Below are positions 7,480 to 16,888 of a DNA stretch of 33,424 nucleotides, piece after piece. Positions within the stretch are counted from its first letter, which is position 1; each line of letters opens with the position of its first letter. A program made the position numbers and the translations under genes. The stretch lies in contig CANQTP010000027.1 of the NCBI GenBank assembly GCA_947626755.1, forward strand, positions 1-33,424. The letters run 5' to 3'. The notes beneath the pieces were generated by a model, which saw only the letters and a list, made by a program, of their open reading frames with translations, ran no database searches and was not told the DNA's origin. The stretch comes from an uncultured Clostridia bacterium (GTDB lineage: Bacteria > Bacillota > Clostridia > Oscillospirales > Ruminococcaceae).

Positions 7480-9990
7480 ATGATCATCGCACATAATATG
7501 CCTGCTTTCAATGCTAAAAGATCATATAATAAAAACAGCAGCAAACTTGCTAAATCTCTTGAAAAACTTTCTTCAGGCTATAGCATAAACAGAGCTGCCG
7601 ATAATGCGGCAGGTCTCGCTGTTTCCGAAAAAATGCGCTCGCAGATCGTGGGAATAAAACAATCCGTACATAACTGCGAAGACGGCATATCTCTTGTACA
7701 GACGTTTGAAGGCGCTCTGGGCGAAACTGTCTCCATAATCCATCGCGCTAAATCACTTGCAGTTCAGATGGCTAACGGTTCTTATCAGGATCAGGTAGAC
7801 CGTGAAGCTGTTCAGATAGAATATAACCAACTTTGTGATGAAATAGATCATATCGCCGATACGGATTTTAACGGTCTGGTAATGCTTAACGGACGTAAAA
7901 TGGCTGACGGCTTTACTTTCCTTACCAAAAACGGCACAATGTGGCTCACTCCTTCAAAATGTGAGTTCCGCGAAGGCAGCTTTATAAATAATTTCGATGT
8001 GGCAGCCAAATCCTTTGAAAATGTTCCCGACCCCGAAATGAATATACGTATCGCTCCGGGCATAAAAGAAAAAATGACAGAAGATAAGGAGCTTATGGAA
8101 GCTCTCAAAGCCCTCAACGAAGCAAGCGTAAGAGCTTCTTACGATCATGTTATACCAAAGTTTTCTCTTGAAAATCTTCCCGAAGAGTTCAGGGATAAAA
8201 TAACCATAGAGACTTCAGGAAATAATGGCGTTATAAGAGTTACGACCGAAAAGAGCGGTACTGTTGACGTTGCGTATGTTGAATGCAGTGAACTGCCGCA
8301 CTATGCTTCCAGCAGTGCAAGGGGCAAGTGGGTCGGCGGATCTGCTGCAAGCGGCTCATACCTTAGTGTTACCGATCCATACACGGAAAGTTACGACGGA
8401 AATGCAAAATGGCTGGAAAACGGTTCCCTCGAAAAATGGACAGAAAGCTATGTTAATCAGACAAACGATAAGGGCGTTACAAGAGCGGAAAGAGAGCGCT
8501 ATCTTGAATGGGTAAAAGCTACACCTTCTCAAAAAGCGAATATGACCCATGACGATACGTTTGACAGAGATCTTGATGATTTTCTGTATACATGGACTCA
8601 GGACGGTCAGACATACAAGAATACTATGCCGGAAAGCCGTGATCCGCAAGCAGTCAGAGATCCTTCCGATAAACTCAAAGTTTACGGCGATGATTATGAC
8701 GGAGGTCCTCAGATATTTTTCCATAATGTTGACTTTATCTATGAAGATGAAGATGTAAGAGACGATGCGTATCTTGAACTTTACGTTACCTCCAGATCAT
8801 GGTCGGCAAGCACTACCTACGGCGGAAAGCAGTATGTCGGCGGCGGTGACTATTACGATACGGATTTCTACACCGAAACATGGCTTGATCATGGAAGCGT
8901 AAGCCTTACTCTTGAATATGACCGCGATACGGATATGTGGAAAGACAGCATTACCAATGAATGGCACGACTGGGATTATTACGGGCTCGATAACAGATAC
9001 TATAATTATTCTAAGGAACTTATCGAAAGGGACAGTTATTACCGTAATCTTGATGCTAAGAATCTGTATCATATAGAAGATGCAAACGGCGGCAAGCTTC
9101 CCGATGGATTTACACTTTCCGTAGGTTCTCTGTCAGCCCCGAAATACAGAACATACACCTCAAGCGCTACGCATTTTGATGAAAACCGTGCGCACACCGA
9201 CTATACAAACGGCGGTATCAACTACAATGATCTTAAACTTGAAGAATATGATCCTGCGGATCCTTCAAAAGGCGGCGTAGACTATACCGTTGCGCGCGAC
9301 GGAGCGGTATACACCTATGACGGAGTAAAAGGTGCATGGACAGATGAAGGCGGAAATATTGTTGATCTTGCGGCGGAAGGAGTTCATGTTCCCAACAGCC
9401 TTGACGGCGATATCCAGCCTTTCCATGACGGTATGCAGATAACAGTTTCAAATCCTACTCAGATAGGCGGCATATATATGCAGGCGGATCTGAAGATCTT
9501 CGATGACCGCACTGCAAACGCATTTTCAGGCATATACGATAATCTGACTTATTCAAATAACCTTATTATTCAGGCAGGTGCACGTACAAAAGATGCTGTA
9601 AACTTCACGTTCAGTTATGCTTCAACAAGTATCGGAGGTCTGGAAAGCGATCTGAACTGTACCGCGGAGGGACTCGGTCTTGACAAGCTTTCGCTTGCAA
9701 GTCAGGAAACCGCAAATAATGCCATTGACAAGCTTGACCGCGCTCTTAACAAAGTTACGCTTGTAAGATGTACTTTCGGTTCTGTTCAGAACAGACTTGA
9801 ACATAAGATCGACAACCTCAACAACAACTATGAAAATATCTCCGCGGCTGAATCCCGCATAAGAGACGCGGATATGGCAAAAGAATGGATGGATTTCACA
9901 AAAGAGCAGATACTTACAAATGCTTCACAAAGTATGTTTGCACAGGCAAATTCTCTGCCTAACGGCATAATGAGCCTGTTGAGCGGGTAA
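7480..9990 (+). CDS. Flagellin, unusually large (836 aa)
   Basis: This is the filament subunit. Residues 1-140 form the conserved N-terminal D0/D1 (LSSGYSINRAADNAAGLAVS, EDGISLVQTFEGAL, DFNG) and about 745-836 the C-terminal D1/D0 (FGSVQNRLE, AESRIRDADMAKE, and a hydrophobic end SLLSG). Common flagellins have 270-500 residues. Here about 600 residues are inserted, rich in Tyr, Trp and Asp, with two similar WLxxGSxxL stretches (about 310 and 470). No HEXXH motif is present, so it is not a flagellinolysin. Cys66 and Cys764 replace the usual Ala in the NAEDG and RAxFG helix segments; Cys119 is also in D1. GGAGG (7466-7470) fixes the start. It has its own sigma-D promoter and terminator, and no other flagellar genes lie nearby. 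Confidence 0.93.
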   Translation: MIIAHNMPAFNAKRSYNKNSSKLAKSLEKLSSGYSINRAADNAAGLAVSEKMRSQIVGIKQSVHNCEDGISLVQTFEGALGETVSIIHRAKSLAVQMANGSYQDQVDREAVQIEYNQLCDEIDHIADTDFNGLVMLNGRKMADGFTFLTKNGTMWLTPSKCEFREGSFINNFDVAAKSFENVPDPEMNIRIAPGIKEKMTEDKELMEALKALNEASVRASYDHVIPKFSLENLPEEFRDKITIETSGNNGVIRVTTEKSGTVDVAYVECSELPHYASSSARGKWVGGSAASGSYLSVTDPYTESYDGNAKWLENGSLEKWTESYVNQTNDKGVTRAERERYLEWVKATPSQKANMTHDDTFDRDLDDFLYTWTQDGQTYKNTMPESRDPQAVRDPSDKLKVYGDDYDGGPQIFFHNVDFIYEDEDVRDDAYLELYVTSRSWSASTTYGGKQYVGGGDYYDTDFYTETWLDHGSVSLTLEYDRDTDMWKDSITNEWHDWDYYGLDNRYYNYSKELIERDSYYRNLDAKNLYHIEDANGGKLPDGFTLSVGSLSAPKYRTYTSSATHFDENRAHTDYTNGGINYNDLKLEEYDPADPSKGGVDYTVARDGAVYTYDGVKGAWTDEGGNIVDLAAEGVHVPNSLDGDIQPFHDGMQITVSNPTQIGGIYMQADLKIFDDRTANAFSGIYDNLTYSNNLIIQAGARTKDAVNFTFSYASTSIGGLESDLNCTAEGLGLDKLSLASQETANNAIDKLDRALNKVTLVRCTFGSVQNRLEHKIDNLNNNYENISAAESRIRDADMAKEWMDFTKEQILTNASQSMFAQANSLPNGIMSLLSG

Positions 9991-10005
9991 AAGAGCCAAA
10001 TATAA

Positions 10006-10048
10006 AATGCCGCACAAAGCCATTAAAACTTTGTGCGGCATTCTTTTT
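10006..10048. terminator. Bidirectional terminator after flagellin
   Basis: A perfect 14-bp stem (10006-10019 with 10029-10042, AATGCCGCACAAAG and its complement) with a 9-nt loop is followed by CTTTTTATC on the plus strand. It separates the convergent flagellin and membrane-protein genes. Confidence 0.9.
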
Positions 10049-10049
10049 A

Positions 10050-13000
10050 TCACCATGTCCAGTCGGACATAAAACGGGTCAGCTTTGTTTCCTCGCCGCT
10101 TCGCTTCTGCTGTTTCTTTATCTCGTTCATAACTCCGAGGGCAATGAGCGCCGCACCTGTCAGAGCAAGATAGATAAGCCATGCAATGCTGTCAAGCTGA
10201 CGAAGGCTTAACATTGCCGCTGAGACTACCATTGACGCCACCGCAAGCACGAACCAGCGTTTCCGTTTTATAATAAACGATATTGCAAGCATTATCAGAA
10301 GCACGATGCCGATAAACACCGAGTCAAAGCTTTCTCCCGAAACAAGGGCATCTATGAACAGTATCACTATGCAGACTATTGCCGCGCCGAAAGAGAAATT
10401 ATACACCCTTTCCGGCACATCTTTATGTATGATCCTTAAAAGTATGCAGAATATCACCACCGGGAAAAGGTCGAATTCAAGCCTGATAATATCGGGGATC
10501 TCAAAGAACGGTATCGTCCACCAGATGGGGAATATCCCCGCCGCGGAAACTGTCATTATAAGTTTTCGTGCGGCGGGCGTCTGTTCGCGGCGGACAAAAT
10601 TCAGCACCACCGCCGTAATAAGCAGACAGCCTATCCATGTTCTGACATCTCCTCCGAATCCCAGCAGGAACACTGCCGAGGTGAAGATCGAACCCATGGA
10701 GAAAACGTCTATCCAATATTTTTCTTCAAAAATTTTCTTCGGGAAGAGCAGCCGTCCGAAAAATGCAAATGCCAATGCGAAAATTGCCGCAGGGTCGCTG
10801 TCAATGCTTCTTAGAAATACAACGTCAAGAGCAAATATGGGAAAGATCAGATCAAGTGTATTTCTCCTGAAAATGCTTAGCAGCACCGAGCATACCCCGA
10901 GGATCGCTGCGAAAATGTACATAATAACGCTGTCGTTGTCCTTTGCCATAAAAAGCATTATTCCCGACAATACAGGCATAACGTTCCAAAGGAAAATTTC
11001 CGAGGATCTTTCTATCTTTTCAAAATTTCCCATGGCGGCGAAAATGGTCTGCACCGCAAATATCAGCAGTAACAGCGCCGCAGGGAAACATATGAAGTAA
11101 ATGCTGTCGGTGAATTCTCCGCCCATGAAAAGCGATGTCAGCAGCAGCGATGTGTAGAAAAGCCATATCCGCTGATATTTTCCCTGCGGGAACGCTTTTT
11201 TCAGAAGATAAACAAGCGAGCAGACGGCAACAGCAATAAGCGGCACGAACAGGTAGGTTTCCGCAGCAAGAGCTATGATGCAGTATACCGAAGCTGCGCC
11301 AATTACCCCGATGCCGTAAGCTTTTGCATACTTTTCCGCTTTGGAAATGAACATCATCACTGCCGCGATAATGCACATCAGCATAAGCGTTACCGCTGCC
11401 GCGCAGACGATCCCGGGATATTTTTCCGTTTCTGTAAATAATACTATGAACGGGAACAGCGTTAAAGCGGTAAGCGAAACGGTTATTATGTGAGAGAATT
11501 TTTCCTGCTTTGAAAATACCGCAAGCAGGATCCCAACAACAAGTATGCCGAGCCCGATAATTCCTTTGGTCATATATGTCCCCGGGTCGGCGTTTATGGA
11601 GATCAGCGAACAGATAAACGCATACAACCCGATGATAATTTCATTTGCCGAGGAGTAAAGGCGTTTTCTGAGCGGCGTGAATCTTGCCGCCGCAAAGTAT
11701 AAAGCCATGAAAAGATATGCCGCCGCAGCGGAAAAGGATCCGCTTAACTCAAGCTTTCCGAAAACATACAGGGAAATTTCCGCCGAAAGCCACAGTGCCG
11801 CCCCGAAAGACATTGCCCTGAACTCGCTTTTCCCGCTTCGGAGCGCAAGTATAAGAAGCTGTGCAAATATCGCCGCAGCCGCGCCGATAAGAGTCAGGGA
11901 CGGAAGTTCATTGTCGGCAATAAGGGAAATATTCTCAATTATCCCTGTAAATACCGTAACTCCCGCGGCAATTATCCCCAGAATTTTCATTATCTTTTTT
12001 ATGGGATCGGGGAAAATGCCCATTATGGACAGAACTGTGTAAATAAGTGCCGTTGCGGCAATTATTGCCGTAAATCCCGACATTCCGTCAGGGTCGAATC
12101 CCGCAAACAGCGCGGCAGTTATGAAGAACGCAAAGGCAATAGTCCCGCCTGCACCGTTTTTGTCGGAAACGGACTTCCGCAGGAAACATACCGAGAATAT
12201 CAGGAACGCCGCAAGAGAGATAAACCCGTCCTCCGCCGCGAAAAGCGATATTATGCTTAAAACCCAAACATTCAGCGCGGAAAAGCGTTTCCATTCGGCG
12301 GTAAATATGGTTTCTTCCCCGAAAATGTTTGTAAAGAACCTGCTTACAAGGGGTTCGGTGAGAATTATAATCATCGAGAATAACGCCATTCCCAGAGCGG
12401 CAGCATCTCCGCCCTTTGTGAACTGCCATATCAGCGATACCACAGCCGCCGAAAGTCCCGCAAAGGACACCGCGGCAAAACTTCTGAATTTATAGTCGTG
12501 TGCGCCTTTGAAAAATGTTATAAACACACTGAGGAACATCGCCGCAAAAATAAGTGCCTTTCCTCCGCCGCCAAAGGAAAGATATTCCCCGAAAATTCCA
12601 AGCGCGCCCGCAGCCGCTATTGCCGCGGGAAGGAAGATACTTCCCAGTATGTAGAATATCCGTCCCGTCTGGACAAGTTTCAGTTTCCGCTCCGCAAGGG
12701 AATGTATCCCGAAGAATACCGCCGAGAACGACAGCAGCAGGACGGCTCTGAAAAAGTTATTCATTATTTCCCATGCCGCAGCCGCAAATATGAATCCTGC
12801 CAGCGAAAGCAGCAGCGCGCCGAGGATAAGTATTATATTTATCGTGCTGATACTCTTTTTTTCGGAAACTTTTTCCGCCGTTTCCAAAACCGTTTCGGCT
12901 GAAATATTTTCTACTTTTGGAATTTCTGCCATTTCCGCAGGAAGCGTCCGCGGCGTTTCAGCCGCCTGCGTAATAAACGGCATATCATAAGGCAAAGCGG

Positions 13001-13241
13001 CAGGCTTTTCGGGAATTTTCCGCTCGGGCATATCTTCGGGAACATTCTTTTCCGTTTCCGCGGGAGTTTCCGTTTCTCCGCCCGAAATTTCCCTGATCTG
13101 CTTCAGAAGCGCATCATTCTGCTCTTTAAGAGCGGCGTTCTGCTTTTTCAGTTCGGAATTTGCAGTCAGCTGCACAATATACAGTATCAGCAGAACTATT
13201 GGCGAAACCAGCCATATCAAAATAAAGATCAAAAGCGGCAT
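10050..13241 (-). CDS. Giant polytopic membrane protein, DUF2157-like
   Basis: This 1063-residue protein has roughly 30 predicted hydrophobic helices spread over residues 130-1040, an unusually large number. An N-terminal membrane helix (about 5-25) is followed by a short heptad-like coiled coil (SELKKQNAALKEQNDALLKQ, about 30-50). A Pro/Glu-rich linker runs to about 130. The segment around 135-200 (ILGALLLSLAGFIFAAAAWE, then YILGSIFLP) resembles the DUF2157/SCO7613-type membrane proteins, whose function is unknown. I see no transport or enzymatic motif. The start at 13241 is preferred over ATGs at 13250 and 13247 because GGAG (13251-13254) is 9 bp from it and too close to the others. The gene is monocistronic, with its own promoter. 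Confidence 0.75.
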   Translation of the reverse strand: MPLLIFILIWLVSPIVLLILYIVQLTANSELKKQNAALKEQNDALLKQIREISGGETETPAETEKNVPEDMPERKIPEKPAALPYDMPFITQAAETPRTLPAEMAEIPKVENISAETVLETAEKVSEKKSISTINIILILGALLLSLAGFIFAAAAWEIMNNFFRAVLLLSFSAVFFGIHSLAERKLKLVQTGRIFYILGSIFLPAAIAAAGALGIFGEYLSFGGGGKALIFAAMFLSVFITFFKGAHDYKFRSFAAVSFAGLSAAVVSLIWQFTKGGDAAALGMALFSMIIILTEPLVSRFFTNIFGEETIFTAEWKRFSALNVWVLSIISLFAAEDGFISLAAFLIFSVCFLRKSVSDKNGAGGTIAFAFFITAALFAGFDPDGMSGFTAIIAATALIYTVLSIMGIFPDPIKKIMKILGIIAAGVTVFTGIIENISLIADNELPSLTLIGAAAAIFAQLLILALRSGKSEFRAMSFGAALWLSAEISLYVFGKLELSGSFSAAAAYLFMALYFAAARFTPLRKRLYSSANEIIIGLYAFICSLISINADPGTYMTKGIIGLGILVVGILLAVFSKQEKFSHIITVSLTALTLFPFIVLFTETEKYPGIVCAAAVTLMLMCIIAAVMMFISKAEKYAKAYGIGVIGAASVYCIIALAAETYLFVPLIAVAVCSLVYLLKKAFPQGKYQRIWLFYTSLLLTSLFMGGEFTDSIYFICFPAALLLLIFAVQTIFAAMGNFEKIERSSEIFLWNVMPVLSGIMLFMAKDNDSVIMYIFAAILGVCSVLLSIFRRNTLDLIFPIFALDVVFLRSIDSDPAAIFALAFAFFGRLLFPKKIFEEKYWIDVFSMGSIFTSAVFLLGFGGDVRTWIGCLLITAVVLNFVRREQTPAARKLIMTVSAAGIFPIWWTIPFFEIPDIIRLEFDLFPVVIFCILLRIIHKDVPERVYNFSFGAAIVCIVILFIDALVSGESFDSVFIGIVLLIMLAISFIIKRKRWFVLAVASMVVSAAMLSLRQLDSIAWLIYLALTGAALIALGVMNEIKKQQKRSGEETKLTRFMSDWTW

Positions 13242-13272
13242 TGTCATCATCTCCGATATTTTCTCAATTTAC

Positions 13273-13301
13273 ATTATATCATATGTTTCCGCGGATAGCA
13301 A
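13273..13301 (-). promoter_or_regulatory. Sigma-A promoter for the giant membrane protein
   Basis: On the minus strand there is a -35 TTGCTA (13296-13301), a 17-bp spacer and a perfect -10 TATAAT (13273-13278), 31 bp before the start at 13241. Confidence 0.75.
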
Positions 13302-13381
13302 GCATTTTATCCTTACTTTGTGTCGCTCTGCCGCGGGCGCGCATAGAATATAAACGAGAATCTACATAAGGAGTGATAGCT

Positions 13382-15523
13382 TTGGGTCTTACCGCCGAGT
13401 CCGTCGGGAAAAGTGCCTGCGGCGGAAACTTTGTTCTTGATATAAAGGACGGCGAGAAAGTCGTTGCCCTTGCGGGCAATCCCAATGTCGGCAAATCCAC
13501 CGTTTTCAACGCGCTGACGGGCATGAAGCAGCATACGGGCAACTGGACGGGAAAAACCGTTCAAAATGCGCAGGGACACTGCACTTCCGGGGAAAACAAT
13601 TACCTTATGGTGGATATTCCCGGAACGTATTCCCTGCTTGCGCATTCAGCCGAGGAGGAAGTTGCGCGGGATCTTATATGTTTCGGCGGAACGGACGCGG
13701 TGATCGTTGTTTGTGACGCGTCCTGCCTTGAACGCAACCTGAATCTTGTTTTGCAGACAATTGAAATTACGGAGCATACTCTTGTCTGCGTAAATCTTCT
13801 GGACGAAGCGAAAAAGAAGAAAATTTCCGTTGACCTTGAAAAACTTTCGGAAAAATTAGGAGTTCCCGTCTGCGGAACTTCCGCAAGGAGCGGCGCGGGA
13901 ATTTCGGAAATGATGGAAATGCTTCCGCAGGCGTTTTCCTTGCAAAAAAGAAATGCGCCGCCTGTTATCTATCCCGAGAAGATAGAAAACGCGCTGCGCA
14001 TTGTCGAGCCTGTTCTTGAAAAGAAACCGGGCGGAAAGCTTTCGTCCCGCTGGACGGCGCTGAGACTTCTTGACAGGGACGAGAAACTGAACGCTTCAAT
14101 AAGCGGATATGTGGGCTTTGACATTGAGACGGACGAAGAAATTTCCCACGCTGTTTCGGAAGCAAAAAAATATCTCGCCGAAAATGACATTTCCGAAACG
14201 GGATTTAAGGACATTATTGTAACTTCAATAGTTTGTCAGGCGGAGAGGATCGCGGCGGAATGCGTTGAGTTTGAAAAGCCCGATTATTACGAGCGTGACA
14301 GAAAAATAGACCGCATACTTACCCACAGGATATGGGGCGTTCCCATAATGGCGGCAATGCTGCTGCTTATCTTCTGGATAACCATTGAGGGCGCAAATTA
14401 CCCATCGGAACTGCTTTTCGGAGCGTTATTCTCACTTGGCGGAAAACTTTCGGGAATGCTTTCGGCTTGCGGCGCGCCCGAGTGGCTGAACAGTATGCTT
14501 ATTGACGGAGTGTACCGCGTTCTTGCGTGGGTAACGGCGGTAATGCTGCCGCCCATGGCGATATTTTTCCCACTGTTCACGCTTCTTGAAGATGTGGGAT
14601 ACCTGCCGCGGGTGGCGTTTGATCTTGACAGATATTTCAAAAGTTCCAACGCCTGCGGAAAGCAAGCTCTCACCATGATGATGGGCTTCGGCTGCAACGC
14701 TGCGGGAGTTACGGGCTGCCGCATAATAGATTCCCCTCGGGAACGGCTTATTGCCATACTGACAAACAGTTTTGTGCCGTGCAACGGACGTTTCCCCACG
14801 CTTATTGCGGTAATAACCATGTTCCTGACCGCGGGAACAGCAGGGTTCGGGCAGAGTTTCCTGTCGGTTCTGATACTTACGGGAGTGATAATTCTCGGCG
14901 TGATTCTGACATTCATCATGTCGAAGCTGCTTTCCTCCACAGTGCTGAAAGGCGTACCCTCGTCCTTTGCGCTGGAACTTCCGCCGTACCGTATGCCCCA
15001 GATAGGAAAGGTCATAGTCCGATCCATATTTGACAGGACAATATTTGTTTTAGGCAGAGCGGCTTCCGTTGCCGCGCCTGCGGGGCTGCTTATCTGGCTT
15101 CTGGGAAATATCCGCATTGCGGACGGTTCACTGCTTGCCGTTTGTGCGGAATTTCTTGACCCGTTTGCACGTTTCATAGGACTTGACGGAGTTATACTTC
15201 TTGCGTTCATATTGGGATTTCCCGCAAATGAAATAGTAGTTCCCATAATGCTGATGATGTATCTTTCCACGGGAAAGATCGTTGAATACGAGGATCTTGA
15301 TTCCCTGAAAAGCATACTTATCGACAACGGCTGGAACATCACGACTGCCGTTTGCATGATGATATTCATGCTTTGTCATTTTCCGTGTTCCACCACCTGC
15401 ATGACGATAAAAAAGGAAACGGGCAGCATAAAATGGACGCTGACAGCGTTCCTGCTCCCGACGGTAACGGGTGTGATACTTTGCGCCCTGACGGCAAATA
15501 TAATGCGGATATTTACGGCATGA
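13382..15523 (+). CDS. feoB: Ferrous iron transport protein B (FeoB)
   Basis: This 713-residue protein is the inner-membrane GTP-dependent Fe2+ importer. The N-terminal G domain has G1 GNPNVGKST, G3 DIPGTY, G4 NLLDEAK (NxxD) and G5 SARSG. A helical spacer domain follows, then about eight membrane helices with two Gate segments (MMGFGCNAAGVTGC and NSFVPCNGRFPT) and a Cys-rich C-terminal helix (LCHFPCSTTC). The switch I region reads GNWTGKTV instead of the common GNWPGVTV. The start is TTG at 13382, 8 bp after AAGGAG (13368-13373); the GTG at 13373 overlaps that site. No feoA gene or FeoA-like SH3 domain is present on either side, so partner genes must lie elsewhere or be missing. Confidence 0.93.
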   Translation: MGLTAESVGKSACGGNFVLDIKDGEKVVALAGNPNVGKSTVFNALTGMKQHTGNWTGKTVQNAQGHCTSGENNYLMVDIPGTYSLLAHSAEEEVARDLICFGGTDAVIVVCDASCLERNLNLVLQTIEITEHTLVCVNLLDEAKKKKISVDLEKLSEKLGVPVCGTSARSGAGISEMMEMLPQAFSLQKRNAPPVIYPEKIENALRIVEPVLEKKPGGKLSSRWTALRLLDRDEKLNASISGYVGFDIETDEEISHAVSEAKKYLAENDISETGFKDIIVTSIVCQAERIAAECVEFEKPDYYERDRKIDRILTHRIWGVPIMAAMLLLIFWITIEGANYPSELLFGALFSLGGKLSGMLSACGAPEWLNSMLIDGVYRVLAWVTAVMLPPMAIFFPLFTLLEDVGYLPRVAFDLDRYFKSSNACGKQALTMMMGFGCNAAGVTGCRIIDSPRERLIAILTNSFVPCNGRFPTLIAVITMFLTAGTAGFGQSFLSVLILTGVIILGVILTFIMSKLLSSTVLKGVPSSFALELPPYRMPQIGKVIVRSIFDRTIFVLGRAASVAAPAGLLIWLLGNIRIADGSLLAVCAEFLDPFARFIGLDGVILLAFILGFPANEIVVPIMLMMYLSTGKIVEYEDLDSLKSILIDNGWNITTAVCMMIFMLCHFPCSTTCMTIKKETGSIKWTLTAFLLPTVTGVILCALTANIMRIFTA

Positions 15524-15534
15524 AAATATGTTAA

Positions 15535-15581
15535 GAGCGCACATTTTACAATTGATATAAAATGTGCGCTCGGCTTTTTTA
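15535..15581. terminator. Bidirectional terminator after feoB
   Basis: A 14-bp perfect stem (15535-15548 with 15558-15571, GAGCGCACATTTTA and complement) with a 9-nt loop is followed by GGCTTTTTTAA, which overlaps the stop of the convergent lipoprotein gene. Confidence 0.9.
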
Positions 15582-16850
15582 ACTCTTTGCCTGCTCCGCT
15601 TCATCGGGAACAGCCGAAAACTGATTATTTGCGGGATCGTATTCATAGCCGATCTTTTTCATGGACTCGGCGATCTTCGCAGGATCGGCGTCCATATCAT
15701 CGCAGAGCGCTTCAAAATTCGGGTAAATGTCCCGCAGTTTCATGTTGAGAACGCTGAGCAGCATATACGGGTCTTTCGGAAGAGACATATCTTTTACCTC
15801 CTGTGGCTTGATTGTGATCGAAACGTAATTTCCATGAGCATCATCTTCTATCAGCTTGTCGGAATACTTTGCAATAAGCAGGGAAAGCTTCCCGAAAAGG
15901 CGATATTCTTCCGTGCCTATAACGAGCATATCAAAATTTGCCATTATGGACAGCAGATAGTCTTTCTCCCCGCGTATAACGGCAAGATCGTGAAAATTTC
16001 CGCCGTGCCAGCCGTATTTCCTTATGACTTCCGAACCTTCTCCGCCAAGTATCATAGCATTTCGGCTGTGCGTAAGATGATCTTTCAGATTTTCGGAATA
16101 GATGTTGTTTTCCTCAATAAAATCATATATTGCTTCGGATATTGTCAGAGCCGAACCGCAGCAGATCTGCGGTTGATTGAACGCTTTTGAATCGTCCTCA
16201 TGGGAAACGCCGAGTTCTTTCATGAACTCTGTGTAGCCGTCCTCGGGGAAAAGCTCCCGCAGCATTGCAAAAGCGGAATTGTCGCTTTCTTCAAGACAAT
16301 ACCCGATAAGTTCTTCAACGGTGAATTCCGTTCCCGCTTCCATATTCCTGAGTACGCCCGTGCCTTCGCGTTTGTATGCTTCGGTGTAAGTGACCTTGCG
16401 GTCCAAGTCGGCTTTTCCTTCAAGCGCAAGGCGGTAAATGTACAGCATATACGGTGCTTTCATGACCGATGCGGAGAAAAAGTGATCGTCGGGATCGATC
16501 GTAAAGGTGAACCCGCTTTCAATATCCTTATACGCAAGCGCTATGTCGTAATACAGGAAATGCGGAAATTCAGCGAATATCCCGTCAAGTTCTTCATAGA
16601 ACTCCTGCGGGAAATTGTATCTTTGTTCGGTCTTTTCGGCTGTTGTTCCGGAAATGCTTGCAGAAGTTTCGGCTGCCGATGTTGTTTCTGACACCGATGC
16701 AAGGGAGGTTTCCGTCTGCGGCGTATCCGTAACGGAAATATCCTCATATACATATACGGTTTCCGACTCCGTAATATACGGTTCGGTATCCGCTTTGCAG
16801 CCGCAGAGCATTGCAAGAGCCAATGCTGCGGATATAAAACTTCTGCGCAT
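15579..16850 (-). CDS. Lipoprotein with class A beta-lactamase-like serine hydrolase domain
   Basis: This is a 423-residue surface lipoprotein. It has a basic start (MRRSF), a hydrophobic stretch and lipobox LCGC with Cys18. A Ser/Thr/Glu-rich linker follows (about 19-75) and then a Beta-lactamase2-type domain (about 85-350). The active-site serine motif Ser128-Val-Met-Lys131 and Ser189-Asp-Asn191 are present. The third motif reads Lys278-Tyr-Gly280 instead of KTG, as part of KYGWHGGNFHD. Such domains occur in D,D-peptidases, beta-lactamases and esterases, so I do not call it a resistance gene. Residues 350-423 are an extra C-terminal tail. The start at 16850 follows AAAGGAAG 11 bp upstream; a longer frame to 16889 overlaps the promoter. 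It is 63 bp behind the SOS-type gene on the same strand, with no terminator between. Confidence 0.85.
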   Translation of the reverse strand: MRRSFISAALALAMLCGCKADTEPYITESETVYVYEDISVTDTPQTETSLASVSETTSAAETSASISGTTAEKTEQRYNFPQEFYEELDGIFAEFPHFLYYDIALAYKDIESGFTFTIDPDDHFFSASVMKAPYMLYIYRLALEGKADLDRKVTYTEAYKREGTGVLRNMEAGTEFTVEELIGYCLEESDNSAFAMLRELFPEDGYTEFMKELGVSHEDDSKAFNQPQICCGSALTISEAIYDFIEENNIYSENLKDHLTHSRNAMILGGEGSEVIRKYGWHGGNFHDLAVIRGEKDYLLSIMANFDMLVIGTEEYRLFGKLSLLIAKYSDKLIEDDAHGNYVSITIKPQEVKDMSLPKDPYMLLSVLNMKLRDIYPNFEALCDDMDADPAKIAESMKKIGYEYDPANNQFSAVPDEAEQAKS

Positions 16851-16888
16851 GATGCGTAAGACTTCCTTTCGGTGCAATTGTATCCACA

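Noticed and set aside
7900-9700. Flagellinolysin-type metalloprotease domain in the big flagellin
   Set aside because: No HEXXH motif occurs; the closest His-containing stretch (NEWHDW) lacks the pattern.
13318-13349. Possible feoB promoter with -10 TAGAAT
   Set aside because: No -35 hexamer lies at 16-18 bp; the nearest (TTTGTG) is 20 bp away, so it was not called.
14398-15369. Long antisense open frame (323 codons) opposite feoB
   Set aside because: It is fully inside feoB, has no ribosome binding site, and is a codon-bias shadow. The same holds for long antisense frames over leuA (27539-28417) and the Ca2+-ATPase (29853-30686).
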